Below are positions 1-5,163 of a stretch of 6,710 nucleotides of DNA, in pieces (the stretch's first letter is position 1; every line of letters starts with the position of its first letter). Made by a program: the position numbers and the translations under genes. The DNA comes from Spartobacteria bacterium. GTDB taxonomy: Bacteria > Verrucomicrobiota > Verrucomicrobiia > Chthoniobacterales > Chthoniobacteraceae. The DNA lies in contig JANXZI010000024.1 of the NCBI GenBank assembly GCA_025355595.1, positions 1-6,710 of the forward strand, read 5' to 3'. The notes under the pieces were generated by a model, which did not search any database, was not told where the DNA came from, and was given only the letters and a program-made list of their open reading frames with translations.

Positions 1-202
1 CCTGCGGGCCATCGTCGGCGAGCAGCACGGCGGCGGGCAGGTGTCGCGGATCGGAATTGATCGCATAGCCGAAGAGCGTGAGCTGGAGCAGCGGGATGCC
101 GAGCATCATCGCAAACGTGAGCCGGTCGCGGCGCATCTGCATGAATTCCTTCACGATGATCGCCCAGAGTCGCGCGAGGGAAAATGGTGGATGCTTTTTC
201 AT
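1..202 (-). CDS. ABC-2 type transporter permease, N-terminal part (cut by window edge)
   Basis: This is the inner-membrane permease of an ABC efflux system, and only its first 67 codons are in the window. The start ATG lies at 202-200, 7 bases after the stop of the ATPase gene, so the two are co-transcribed. Visible features are a cytoplasmic N-terminal stretch with KEFMQMRRDR (residues 18-27), a first membrane segment at about residues 28-48 (LTFAMMLGIPLLQLTLFGYAI), and then INSDPRHLP, where the large periplasmic loop begins. A K-E-F-x-Q-x-x-R-D-R stretch followed by LFGYAINxDPxHLP is typical of the YbhS/YbhR/YhhJ type of ABC-2 permease. I see no strong ribosome binding site, so translational coupling to the ATPase is likely. 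The rest of the protein, and any second permease gene as in E. coli ybhS-ybhR, lie outside the window. The family is confident; the substrate is unknown. Confidence 0.9.
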   Translation of the reverse strand, partial: MKKHPPFSLARLWAIIVKEFMQMRRDRLTFAMMLGIPLLQLTLFGYAINSDPRHLPAAVLLADDGPQ

Positions 203-209
203 CTGTGGA

Positions 210-1136
210 TCACACGCGGAAGTTGTCCTGCGATTTTTCCATGAGGTGAATGAACGCGTCCTCCAGTCCCGAGCGGATGCGCTGCCATTCGTGCGGCGCT
301 TTGCGAAAGGGCGCGATGGCTTTTTCCAGCGCCGCCTCGTCGTCTCCGCTCACGTGGAGCATGGTTCCAAATGCAACGGCCTGCTGCACGCCGGGTGTTT
401 TGCGAAGATCTTCCGCGAGACGGATCAGATCGGGGCCGGTGACGCTCCACGTCGTGAGCCGCACATGTGCGATGACCTCGTCCACCGTGCCGTGTGTGAG
501 CAGATTGCCATACGAAATGTAGGCGAGCCGGTGGCAGCGCTCCGCCTCATCCATGTAGTGCGTGGTGATGAGAAACGTGAGCCCCTCGCCAGCGAGCACA
601 TGGATCTGCTCCCAAAAATCGCGCCGCGCCTTCGGGTCCACGCCTGCGGTCGGCTCGTCCAGCAGCAGCAGTCTCGGCTGATGAATGAGGCACGCGGCGA
701 GCGCGAGGCGTTGCTTCCATCCGCCGGAGAGTTGTCCGGCGAGCTGCTTCTCACGCCCCGCGAGGCCGAGGCGCTCGATGCTCTCCTGCACGGCTTGCGT
801 GCGATTTTTCACGGCATACATGCGCGCGACGAAATCGAGATTTTCCCGGATGCTCAGATCCTCCCAGAAACTGAACCGCTGCGTCATGTAGCCGACGTGC
901 CGTTTGATCTCCTCGCTCTCGCGGATCACGTCGAAGCCGAGGCAGGTGCCGCTCCCTGCGTCCGAGCGCAGCAGGCCGCAGAGCATTCGGAGGAAGGTCG
1001 TCTTGCCGCTGCCATTCGGCCCGAGAAACCCGAAGATTTCGCCCGTGCGAACTTGCAGCGCGATGTCGTTCACGACGGTCGTGCCGCCGAAGCGCTTCGT
1101 CATCCCTCGCACGTCAATCGCGAGATGGTCAGGCAT
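210..1136 (-). CDS. ABC transporter ATP-binding protein (YbhF/DrrA-like, single domain)
   Basis: This 308-residue cytoplasmic ATPase powers the neighbouring ABC-2 permease. All nucleotide-binding motifs are intact: Walker A GPNGSGKTT (39-47), Q-loop Q86, signature LSGGWKQ (136-142), Walker B LLLLDE (156-161), a D-loop at AGVD (164-167) and the H-loop H193. The C-terminal part ends in GLEDAFIHLM, a hallmark of the drug-export (DrrA/CcmA-like) ATPases that pair with ABC-2 permeases. E. coli YbhF is about twice as long, with two fused ATPase domains; here there is one, so the working transporter probably uses it as a homodimer. The start at 1136 gives a normal N-terminus but has no Shine-Dalgarno sequence in front of it: the bases just upstream run straight into a repeat array. 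Its place after a HlyD-type adaptor and before a permease makes a tripartite efflux role likely. The substrate cannot be told from the sequence. Confidence 0.95.
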   Translation of the reverse strand: MPDHLAIDVRGMTKRFGGTTVVNDIALQVRTGEIFGFLGPNGSGKTTFLRMLCGLLRSDAGSGTCLGFDVIRESEEIKRHVGYMTQRFSFWEDLSIRENLDFVARMYAVKNRTQAVQESIERLGLAGREKQLAGQLSGGWKQRLALAACLIHQPRLLLLDEPTAGVDPKARRDFWEQIHVLAGEGLTFLITTHYMDEAERCHRLAYISYGNLLTHGTVDEVIAHVRLTTWSVTGPDLIRLAEDLRKTPGVQQAVAFGTMLHVSGDDEAALEKAIAPFRKAPHEWQRIRSGLEDAFIHLMEKSQDNFRV

Positions 1137-1144
1137 GGTGATGG

Positions 1145-1259
1145 ATGACGAATGACGAATGGCGAATGACGAATGTCCGATGCAGCGCAGGACCGGAAGG
1201 CATGGCCTTCACCTGGACGCTCGGCACTGGTTCGTCATTCGTCATTCGTGCTTCGTCAT
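1145..1259. repeat. Inverted pair of heptamer (ATGACGA) arrays between the HlyD and ATPase genes
   Basis: The left arm (1145-1175) is four tandem copies of ATGACGA, one with a single change, plus a partial fifth. The right arm (1232-1259) holds four copies in the opposite orientation (TCGTCAT), one of them degenerate. Aligned as an inverted repeat, 1145-1174 and 1259-1230 agree at 26 of 30 positions. The 55-base spacer contains a perfect small hairpin, GAAGGC-ATG-GCCTTC (1196-1210), almost exactly at the centre of symmetry. The right arm supplies the last five codons and the stop of the HlyD gene, and the left arm reaches to within 9 bases of the ATPase start. I recall similar ATGACGA/TCGTCAT tracts scattered between genes in Verrucomicrobia genomes. 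The structure is seen directly; mobility or function is inferred. Confidence 0.85.
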
Positions 1260-2237
1260 TAGCTCCACATCCACCGGCTGTCCTGGATGCAGCTTCACCG
1301 CCGTCGCAGCGTCGAAGCGAATCTCGATCAGGAAGACGAGTTTCCCGCGGCTTTCCTGACTGTAGATCACCGGCGGCGTGAATTCCGCCTGCGGCGAAAT
1401 AAAACTCACCTTGCCGGAAAACGGTTCGCCAACGCCGTCCACAAAGACGCGGACGCCCGCGCTCAATTTGATCGCCCCAATGCGTGTCTCCGGCACGAAG
1501 GCGCGCACTTTGATATTTGCGGGAGGCAGCAGCACGACGACAGGACGGCCAGCGGCGATCCATTCACCCTGCTGATAGAGCGTGTCGAAGACGAGCGCGG
1601 CTTGAGGTGCGCTCTGGCGCTTTTGCGAAAGAGCCCAACCCGCCTGCGTCACGCCCGCCTGAAGCGCGCGCACGTTTGCCTCTGCCGCCGCGACTTGATC
1701 CTCGCGCGACCCGAGGCGTGCCGTCTGCGCATCAGCCTCCAGTTGTGCCACGCGATGCGTGTCCTGATTCCGGAGCGCACGCGCGCGATCAAATGCCTCC
1801 GCCGAACTTACCCCGCGGCGATGGAGATCGTCCTGCCGCTGGTATTCCTTTTCCGAAAGCACCAGCGCATCCCGCGCCTGCCCGAGCTGTGCATCCAGCG
1901 AATTCAATTCCGAAGGCCGCCGGCCTTTCTTCACGTCTTCGAGAGTCGCCCTGGCCTGGGCCAGCCTGCGCTCGGCTTCCTCCTTCGCCGCCGTCTCCAG
2001 TCCGCATTCGAGCGCAAAAAGCGGATCGTCCTTTTTCACCTGCGCGCCGCGCTGCACCGGCAGTGTGTCGAGCTGCCCCGCGAGCGGGGATGCGACATGG
2101 ACAAATTCGCCTTCCACGTAGCCTTGCACGCGCGGGCTCGGAGCGGGACGGCAGCCTGCCAGGAGCACGAGCGCCAACACGCTGCCGCAGACATTTGCCC
2201 GCTTTCCCAAGCGAGCAAAAATGTGAGGCGTCTTCAT
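1242..2237 (-). CDS. HlyD/YbhG-family periplasmic adaptor lipoprotein
   Basis: This 331-residue membrane fusion (adaptor) subunit would link the inner-membrane ABC pump to the outer envelope. A hydrophobic N-terminus ends in the lipobox LAGC with Cys29 as the expected lipid anchor. Next come the first half of the lipoyl-like domain (about 36-78, with ASPLAGQLDTLPVQRGAQV), a long alpha-helical coiled-coil hairpin rich in Ala, Glu, Gln and Arg (about 80-205), the second lipoyl half and a beta-barrel region (about 215-330). The latter contains AEFTPPVIYSQE and LVFLIEIRF, which I associate with YbhG-type adaptors, and the length matches that family. The ATG overlaps the TetR stop as ATGA and has a good ribosome binding site, GAGGAG, inside the TetR gene. 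The last five residues (MTKHE) are encoded by the heptamer repeat, so the native C-terminus may have been replaced. Efflux role well supported; substrate unknown. Confidence 0.93.
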   Translation of the reverse strand: MKTPHIFARLGKRANVCGSVLALVLLAGCRPAPSPRVQGYVEGEFVHVASPLAGQLDTLPVQRGAQVKKDDPLFALECGLETAAKEEAERRLAQARATLEDVKKGRRPSELNSLDAQLGQARDALVLSEKEYQRQDDLHRRGVSSAEAFDRARALRNQDTHRVAQLEADAQTARLGSREDQVAAAEANVRALQAGVTQAGWALSQKRQSAPQAALVFDTLYQQGEWIAAGRPVVVLLPPANIKVRAFVPETRIGAIKLSAGVRVFVDGVGEPFSGKVSFISPQAEFTPPVIYSQESRGKLVFLIEIRFDAATAVKLHPGQPVDVELMTKHE

Positions 2238-2875
2238 CGTTTTGCTCCTCGTGAGCGCACCAGCGCGCCTTCCAGAAAGACTGAAGTGATCTGCGCAAAC
2301 CCCGTCCGCGGCGTCAGTCTCAGCTCGCCCAGGCGCACGGGATTGATGATCGCGTCCACCGCGCCGATGAGCATCTCGATCATCAGAGGCACCGGGATGT
2401 CGCGACGAATGGAGCCCGCCCTTCGGCCTTCCAGCAGCAGCTTTCCAAAGTGCCGCTGGATCACTTTGCGGCGTCCCTCCTGCACGAGCGCAAAAAGCTC
2501 CGGCGCCTCCCGCCGCACATCGCGGATGAAGGCGGGCTGAATCTCATCCGCCTGCCCGCGCATGGCTGCCAGCATCGCCTGCAGCCGGGCTGGAAAATCT
2601 GCCGCACGTCCGTCCGTCCCGCCCTTCAGTCCTGCCTCCACGCTGCGCAGCTTGTCGGCGATCACCGCCTCCAGCAGCGCCGTCTTGCTGGCGAAATGCG
2701 CGTAGAGCGTCTTCTTGCTCATGCCGAGTTCCTCCGCGAGGTCGTCCATCGTCACCCCGCGGAAGCCGTGGGCCATGAAATGATGGCGAGCCCCTGCGAT
2801 GATCTGCCGCGCGGTGTCGTCGCCGTGTGAAGGCGGCGTCGGCTTGCGGGCAGGTTGCTGTCGTTGCGCTTTCAA
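2234..2875 (-). CDS. TetR/AcrR-family transcriptional regulator
   Basis: This is a DNA-binding repressor, probably controlling the efflux operon it heads, as CecR does for ybhGFSR in E. coli. From the proposed TTG start it has 213 residues, normal for TetR proteins. The N-terminal helix-turn-helix is clear: an entry helix ARQIIAGARHHFMAHGF (22-38), then VTMDDLAEELGMSKKTLYAHFASKTALLEAVI (41-72) with the recognition helix near KKTLYAHF. Residues 75-213 form the variable ligand-binding and dimerisation part. The reading frame is open up to 3058, but there is no in-frame ATG in the right place: the upstream ATG at 3058 would add 61 residues unlike a TetR N-terminus. The TTG at 2875 lies 12 bases after AAGGAG and fits best, though that spacing is long. 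The gene ends in an ATGA overlap with the adaptor gene. Family certain; the start is uncertain. Confidence 0.93.
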   Translation of the reverse strand: MKAQRQQPARKPTPPSHGDDTARQIIAGARHHFMAHGFRGVTMDDLAEELGMSKKTLYAHFASKTALLEAVIADKLRSVEAGLKGGTDGRAADFPARLQAMLAAMRGQADEIQPAFIRDVRREAPELFALVQEGRRKVIQRHFGKLLLEGRRAGSIRRDIPVPLMIEMLIGAVDAIINPVRLGELRLTPRTGFAQITSVFLEGALVRSRGAKR

Positions 2876-2882
2876 ATTCTTA

Positions 2883-2910
2883 GGAAACTCCTTCAGTATC
2901 CTTAGTTTCC
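2883..2910. promoter_or_regulatory. Candidate TetR operator (7-bp dyad)
   Basis: A perfect inverted repeat, GGAAACT (2883-2889) and AGTTTCC (2904-2910), is separated by 14 bases just upstream of the TetR gene, in the space between it and the divergent gene. Both arms belong to longer related words, TTAGGAAACT (2880-2889) and, on the other strand, GGAAACTAA (2910-2902), so this may be two copies of one site. Position and symmetry fit an autoregulatory TetR operator. No binding data are available. Confidence 0.55.
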
Positions 2911-2922
2911 ATGAGGTGGCAA
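2895..2922 (-). promoter_or_regulatory. Possible promoter of the efflux operon
   Basis: On the minus strand, TTGCCA (2922-2917, five of six to the -35 consensus) is followed after 16 bases by GATACT (2900-2895, four of six to the -10 consensus). The dyad operator overlaps the -10 box and spacer, as expected for repression by blocking polymerase. Transcription would begin near 2888. That would leave a very short leader and put the AAGGAG motif at the transcript start, so the promoter and that ribosome binding site may not both be right. Confidence 0.35.
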
Positions 2923-3032
2923 GGGGCGAATCAAGCGCCGCGGACTGCAGTGGCACCCGTCTCGCCGGCCACGGTTTGGATGTGCGCAGAAATGCCGTGC
3001 GTTCCGATGAAGCCGCACTGATTTTCACAGCC

Positions 3033-3455
3033 ATGTGCGCAGCGCTCGAAGTGAACACCCGCCTGCTCCGCCCCGGACGCCTCGTGCGCGCGTGGCGCAG
3101 GGATCAAATCCTCGCCGCGCTCGTGTGGGCCGGGTTTGCGCGGAAGGAATCGCTCGGCTGGTGGAAACGGCAGGGCGGCGAACTCGTGGACGTGCCGGCG
3201 CAGCGCTTTGCCGAGCGCTCGGATCGCGACCGGCAACTGCGCTGGGACGACGTGCCGCCGGGGCTGATCGTGCGCGGGCTGGTCGCTCCAAATGACGGCA
3301 AGCCACTGCTGAAAATCGTGACACGCGCCTCGACGGAGGAGGAACTCGCGCGCTTCGAGCATCCGCGGATGCCCCTGCTCGAGCCGCCCCTTTTCAACGC
3401 GGAAATCCCAGCGGATGATCCTGCGGAGAGGGACGCGCAGGCGGAGCTTTTTTGA
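3033..3455 (+). CDS. Hypothetical protein with C-terminal QAELF
   Basis: I do not recognise this protein. From the ATG at 3033 it has 140 residues; in-frame GTG codons at 2982 and 2997 would lengthen it slightly, and none of these has a clear ribosome binding site. The frame has strong GC-ending codon bias and a protein-like composition. It starts with a basic, tryptophan-containing helix-forming region (LLRPGRLVRAWRRDQILAALVWAGFARKESLGWWKRQ, about 11-47), followed by a mixed region (VDVPAQRF, WDDVPPGLIVRGLV, LLKIVTRASTEEELARF) and a proline-rich acidic tail. There is no signal peptide or membrane segment. The last five residues, QAELF (136-140), match the QxxLF form of the sliding-clamp binding motif, but one short match can be chance. 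It is divergent from the TetR gene and lies upstream of the SOS cassette on the same strand. Coding is likely; function is unknown. Confidence 0.6.
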   Translation: MCAALEVNTRLLRPGRLVRAWRRDQILAALVWAGFARKESLGWWKRQGGELVDVPAQRFAERSDRDRQLRWDDVPPGLIVRGLVAPNDGKPLLKIVTRASTEEELARFEHPRMPLLEPPLFNAEIPADDPAERDAQAELF

Positions 3456-3513
3456 GCGCGTCCCTGCACTGGATGGTGACTCCTGGAGCAGCCGGACAGA
3501 AAGCCAGACGGGT

Positions 3514-3666
3514 GTGTCTCGGGTAGCGTGGGCGCCGCATGCCGTGATGCGCGTCCCGCGCGGCACCCGGCGGATGATCCCAGGCGTTCCAGATGCCAGC
3601 GGCGTCCGAGTGTATTCCGCGGGACGCGGAATACGGCAGGCGGGACGCCCACCCTACCCGAGGCAC
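3514..3666. repeat. Nested palindromic interspersed repeat (REP/MITE-like)
   Basis: The ends are inverted copies of each other: 3514-3534 and 3666-3646 agree at 19 of 21 positions and contain CTCGGGTAG and GTGGGCG. Inside are a perfect 10-bp stem with a 3-base loop, GTATTCCGCG-GGA-CGCGGAATAC (3612-3634), and a perfect 5-bp stem with a 3-base loop, GCGCG-TCC-CGCGC (3549-3561). The element would fold into a branched structure. I see no clear flanking target duplication and no encoded protein. Translations of such repeats look familiar as spurious ORFs in Verrucomicrobia, which suggests a multicopy element. The structure is directly visible; multicopy status is inferred. Confidence 0.8.
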
Positions 3667-3688
3667 GCCGTCCTCCTTCGCCGGGCAT

Positions 3689-3716
3689 CTGTCATCTTAT
3701 TTCCAAAAGACATAAT
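3689..3716 (+). promoter_or_regulatory. Possible promoter upstream of lexA
   Basis: CTGTCA (3689-3694, four of six to the -35 consensus) is separated by 16 bases from CATAAT (3711-3716, five of six to the -10 consensus). It lies just after the palindromic repeat and would give a leader of about 110 bases before lexA. It is a weak call based only on consensus matching; a second promoter closer to lexA is possible. Confidence 0.3.
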
Positions 3717-3813
3717 TTCCGTGACGCCTCCGGCGGCCAAAAGTTCATGACATCCTCTGGCCTGAAGCAGGGGGATCTGAAAAAAAGCGGCGGGTGGTTG
3801 CGTTTTTATTGAG

Positions 3814-3829
3814 TCGTGTTATTTCACGA
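3814..3829. promoter_or_regulatory. Candidate LexA operator TCGTG-N6-CACGA
   Basis: A perfect 5-bp dyad, TCGTG (3814-3818) and CACGA (3825-3829), with an AT-rich 6-base centre, sits 4 bases before the lexA ATG at 3834. LexA-family repressors normally bind palindromes of about 14-16 bp in their own promoters, so the position suits autoregulation. The motif reported for Verrucomicrobia LexA, TGTTC-N4-GAACA, is absent from the whole stretch in front of lexA. The dyad spans the alternative GTG start at 3816, which favours the ATG at 3834. The assignment is inference. Confidence 0.4.
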
Positions 3830-3833
3830 TGCA

Positions 3834-4490
3834 ATGCCCAGACCCGCCAGCCAGGACCTCACTTCCGCACAGGAGCGCGTCGCGCGCGCGCTGGCGGATT
3901 TTGAACGTGCGGAGCGGCCCGGCTTCATCGCCGACTTGCTGAAGGCGCTGCGTCTCGCCGCCGAGAGCAGCCTCACGCCGACGCTGCAAAAAATGGCGCG
4001 CAACGGCTTTGTGGACATCCTCGGCGGCGGCGCGCAGGGGCGTTCGCGCGTGGTGCGACTCACGGTGAAGGGCCGCCATGCGCTCGGCATCGGCGGGCTG
4101 CCGCTGCTCGGGTCCATCCCCGCGGGGCCACTCTCGGAAGCCGTCGCGCAGGCGGCGGAAATCATCGAGCCGGGCGCGCTGCTGCCGCATCGGCCCGGCG
4201 ATTTTTTGCTGCGCGTGCGCGGAGAATCCATGATCGGCGACGCCATTCTTGATGGCGATCTCGTGCTGCTGCGGCCGGGCGTCGCGGTGCCGCACAAGGC
4301 GATCGCCGCAGTGTGCGTCGGCGATGATCGCGAGGGCACGCTGAAGCGTGTTTTTTATGAAAATGGGGGCGAACGCGTGCGACTGCGCGCGTCGAATCCG
4401 CTGTTCAAGGACATGACCGTGGCAGCGGAGCGCGTGCATTTTGCCGGACTGTTAAAAGGAGTGCTCCGTCATGTCGGTTCTCGCAAATGA
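3834..4490 (+). CDS. lexA: LexA-family SOS repressor (self-cleaving S24 peptidase)
   Basis: This repressor binds operator DNA as a dimer and, when RecA filaments form on damaged DNA, cuts itself and releases its targets. From the ATG at 3834 it has 218 residues, the usual LexA size; a GTG at 3816 would add six. The N-terminal part (about 10-85) is a divergent winged helix: LTSAQERVARALADF, then PGFIADLLKALRLAAESSLTPTLQKMARNGFV and a wing ending VVRLTVKGRHAL. The C-terminal peptidase is complete: cleavage site A97-G98 in IPAGPL, nucleophile S132 in RGESMIGDAILDGD, and general base K171 in GTLKRVF. Neither start has a strong ribosome binding site. The gene overlaps imuA by 20 bases, so it is probably the dedicated repressor of this mutagenesis operon (a lexA2-type paralogue) rather than, or as well as, the genome's main LexA. 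Family certain; the paralogue role is inferred. Confidence 0.93.
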   Translation: MPRPASQDLTSAQERVARALADFERAERPGFIADLLKALRLAAESSLTPTLQKMARNGFVDILGGGAQGRSRVVRLTVKGRHALGIGGLPLLGSIPAGPLSEAVAQAAEIIEPGALLPHRPGDFLLRVRGESMIGDAILDGDLVLLRPGVAVPHKAIAAVCVGDDREGTLKRVFYENGGERVRLRASNPLFKDMTVAAERVHFAGLLKGVLRHVGSRK

Positions 4491-5154
4491 CCCGCACGCG
4501 ATGCATCCCGGGCTCGCGGATTTGCGCCGGATGCTCGCCGAAAAATTTCCCGCGACGGAGCAAAAGCCCGGCGGCATTTTGCGCACCGGCCTCGCCGGCG
4601 TGGATGCGGTGGAGGGCGGATTGCGTCGTGCGGCGCTGACGGAATTTTCCGGCACAAGCGGCGCGGGCGCGCTTTTTCTGCATGCCATGTTGCGCGCGCT
4701 TTGCCGCGAGCATTGCTTCGCTGCGCTCGTGGATGCGGCGCGCACTTTCGAGCCGGAGGCCTGCCCGCCCTCCACGCTGGGGCGCCTGCTCGTCGTCCTG
4801 TGCGCGGATGCGATGCAGGCGGTGAAGGCCGCGGATTTGCTGCTGCGCGACGGCAATCTTTCGCTCGTGCTGCTCGACCTGCAGGCCGTGCCGCCCGTCC
4901 AGTTGCGCCGCATCCCCGCGAACACCTGGCACCGCTTCCAGCGGCTTGCGGAGCAGACGACGGCGGCGGTCGTCGTGCTCACGCCGCAGCCGATGGTGGA
5001 GGCCGCGCACGTGCGCATCACCGGCGAATCGCGCTGGACGCTCGCGGCGCAGCGGCGCTGGCGGCACGAGCTTTTCGCGGGCGCGGCGTGGCGCGTTTTT
5101 CCGCGGCGCACGGCCATCGCGCCTTCGTGGGAAAGTGAACACGCCACGGCATGA
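4471..5154 (+). CDS. imuA: ImuA, RecA-like SOS mutagenesis accessory protein
   Basis: ImuA is a RecA/SulA-like protein which, with ImuB and DnaE2 (ImuC), carries out damage-induced mutagenic translesion synthesis. This one has 227 residues. The fold is recognisable from LRTGLAGVDAVEGGLRRAALTEFSG (37-61), the usual lead-in to the P-loop, and from a Walker-B-like strand LSLVLLDL (130-137). The P-loop itself is degenerate: GTSGAGAL (61-68) has Ala and Leu where ATPases have Lys and Thr/Ser, so normal ATP hydrolysis is doubtful. Near the C-terminus come the basic stretches TLAAQRRWRHE and WRVFPRR. The ATG at 4471 has a good ribosome binding site (AAAGGAG, 9 bases upstream) inside the lexA gene, which it overlaps in another frame, suggesting translational coupling. 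imuB follows after 9 bases. Assignment is strong because family features and gene order agree. Confidence 0.88.
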   Translation: MSVLANDPHAMHPGLADLRRMLAEKFPATEQKPGGILRTGLAGVDAVEGGLRRAALTEFSGTSGAGALFLHAMLRALCREHCFAALVDAARTFEPEACPPSTLGRLLVVLCADAMQAVKAADLLLRDGNLSLVLLDLQAVPPVQLRRIPANTWHRFQRLAEQTTAAVVVLTPQPMVEAAHVRITGESRWTLAAQRRWRHELFAGAAWRVFPRRTAIAPSWESEHATA

Positions 5155-5163
5155 GGACACGCC

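Larger units (their letters stand above)
3456..3833. other. 378-base gene-free stretch before lexA
   Basis: No convincing gene is present: the overlapping frames here translate palindromic repeat sequence. It holds about 58 bases of nothing recognisable (3456-3513), the palindromic element at 3514-3666, and an AT-richer leader (about 3690-3833) that should carry the promoter and operator of the lexA-imuA-imuB operon. I see no clear hairpin-plus-T-run terminator after the hypothetical gene, although the 10-bp hairpin inside the repeat could act as one. Confidence 0.7.

Noticed and set aside
78..1148. A 356-codon plus-strand open frame opposite the ABC ATPase
   Set aside because: It is antisense to a gene with all ABC motifs intact, and its translation is arginine/histidine-rich with no recognisable domain. 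It is a shadow of GC-rich coding sequence.
1145..1259. CRISPR array
   Set aside because: The repeats are contiguous 7-base units without unique spacers and there are no cas genes.
1129..1563. A 144-codon minus-strand frame ending in FVIRHSSFVIHHHA
   Set aside because: Its distinctive end is only a translation of the heptamer repeat, and the rest overlaps the HlyD gene in another frame.
1287..2540. A 417-codon plus-strand open frame opposite the HlyD and TetR genes
   Set aside because: It crosses two well-supported minus-strand genes, including the TetR-HlyD overlap, and translates to arginine/leucine-rich sequence without domains.
3612..3634. Rho-independent terminator
   Set aside because: The 10-bp stem is perfect but is not followed by a T-run on either strand, so it is described as part of the repeat instead.
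3394..3688. Small frames on both strands within 3456-3815
   Set aside because: They translate the palindromic repeat and the shadow of the neighbouring gene, with no ribosome binding site or domain.
3741..3754. LexA box at GTTCATGAC upstream of lexA
   Set aside because: It contains only a short TCATGA palindrome and does not fit TGTTC-N4-GAACA or the usual LexA spacing.
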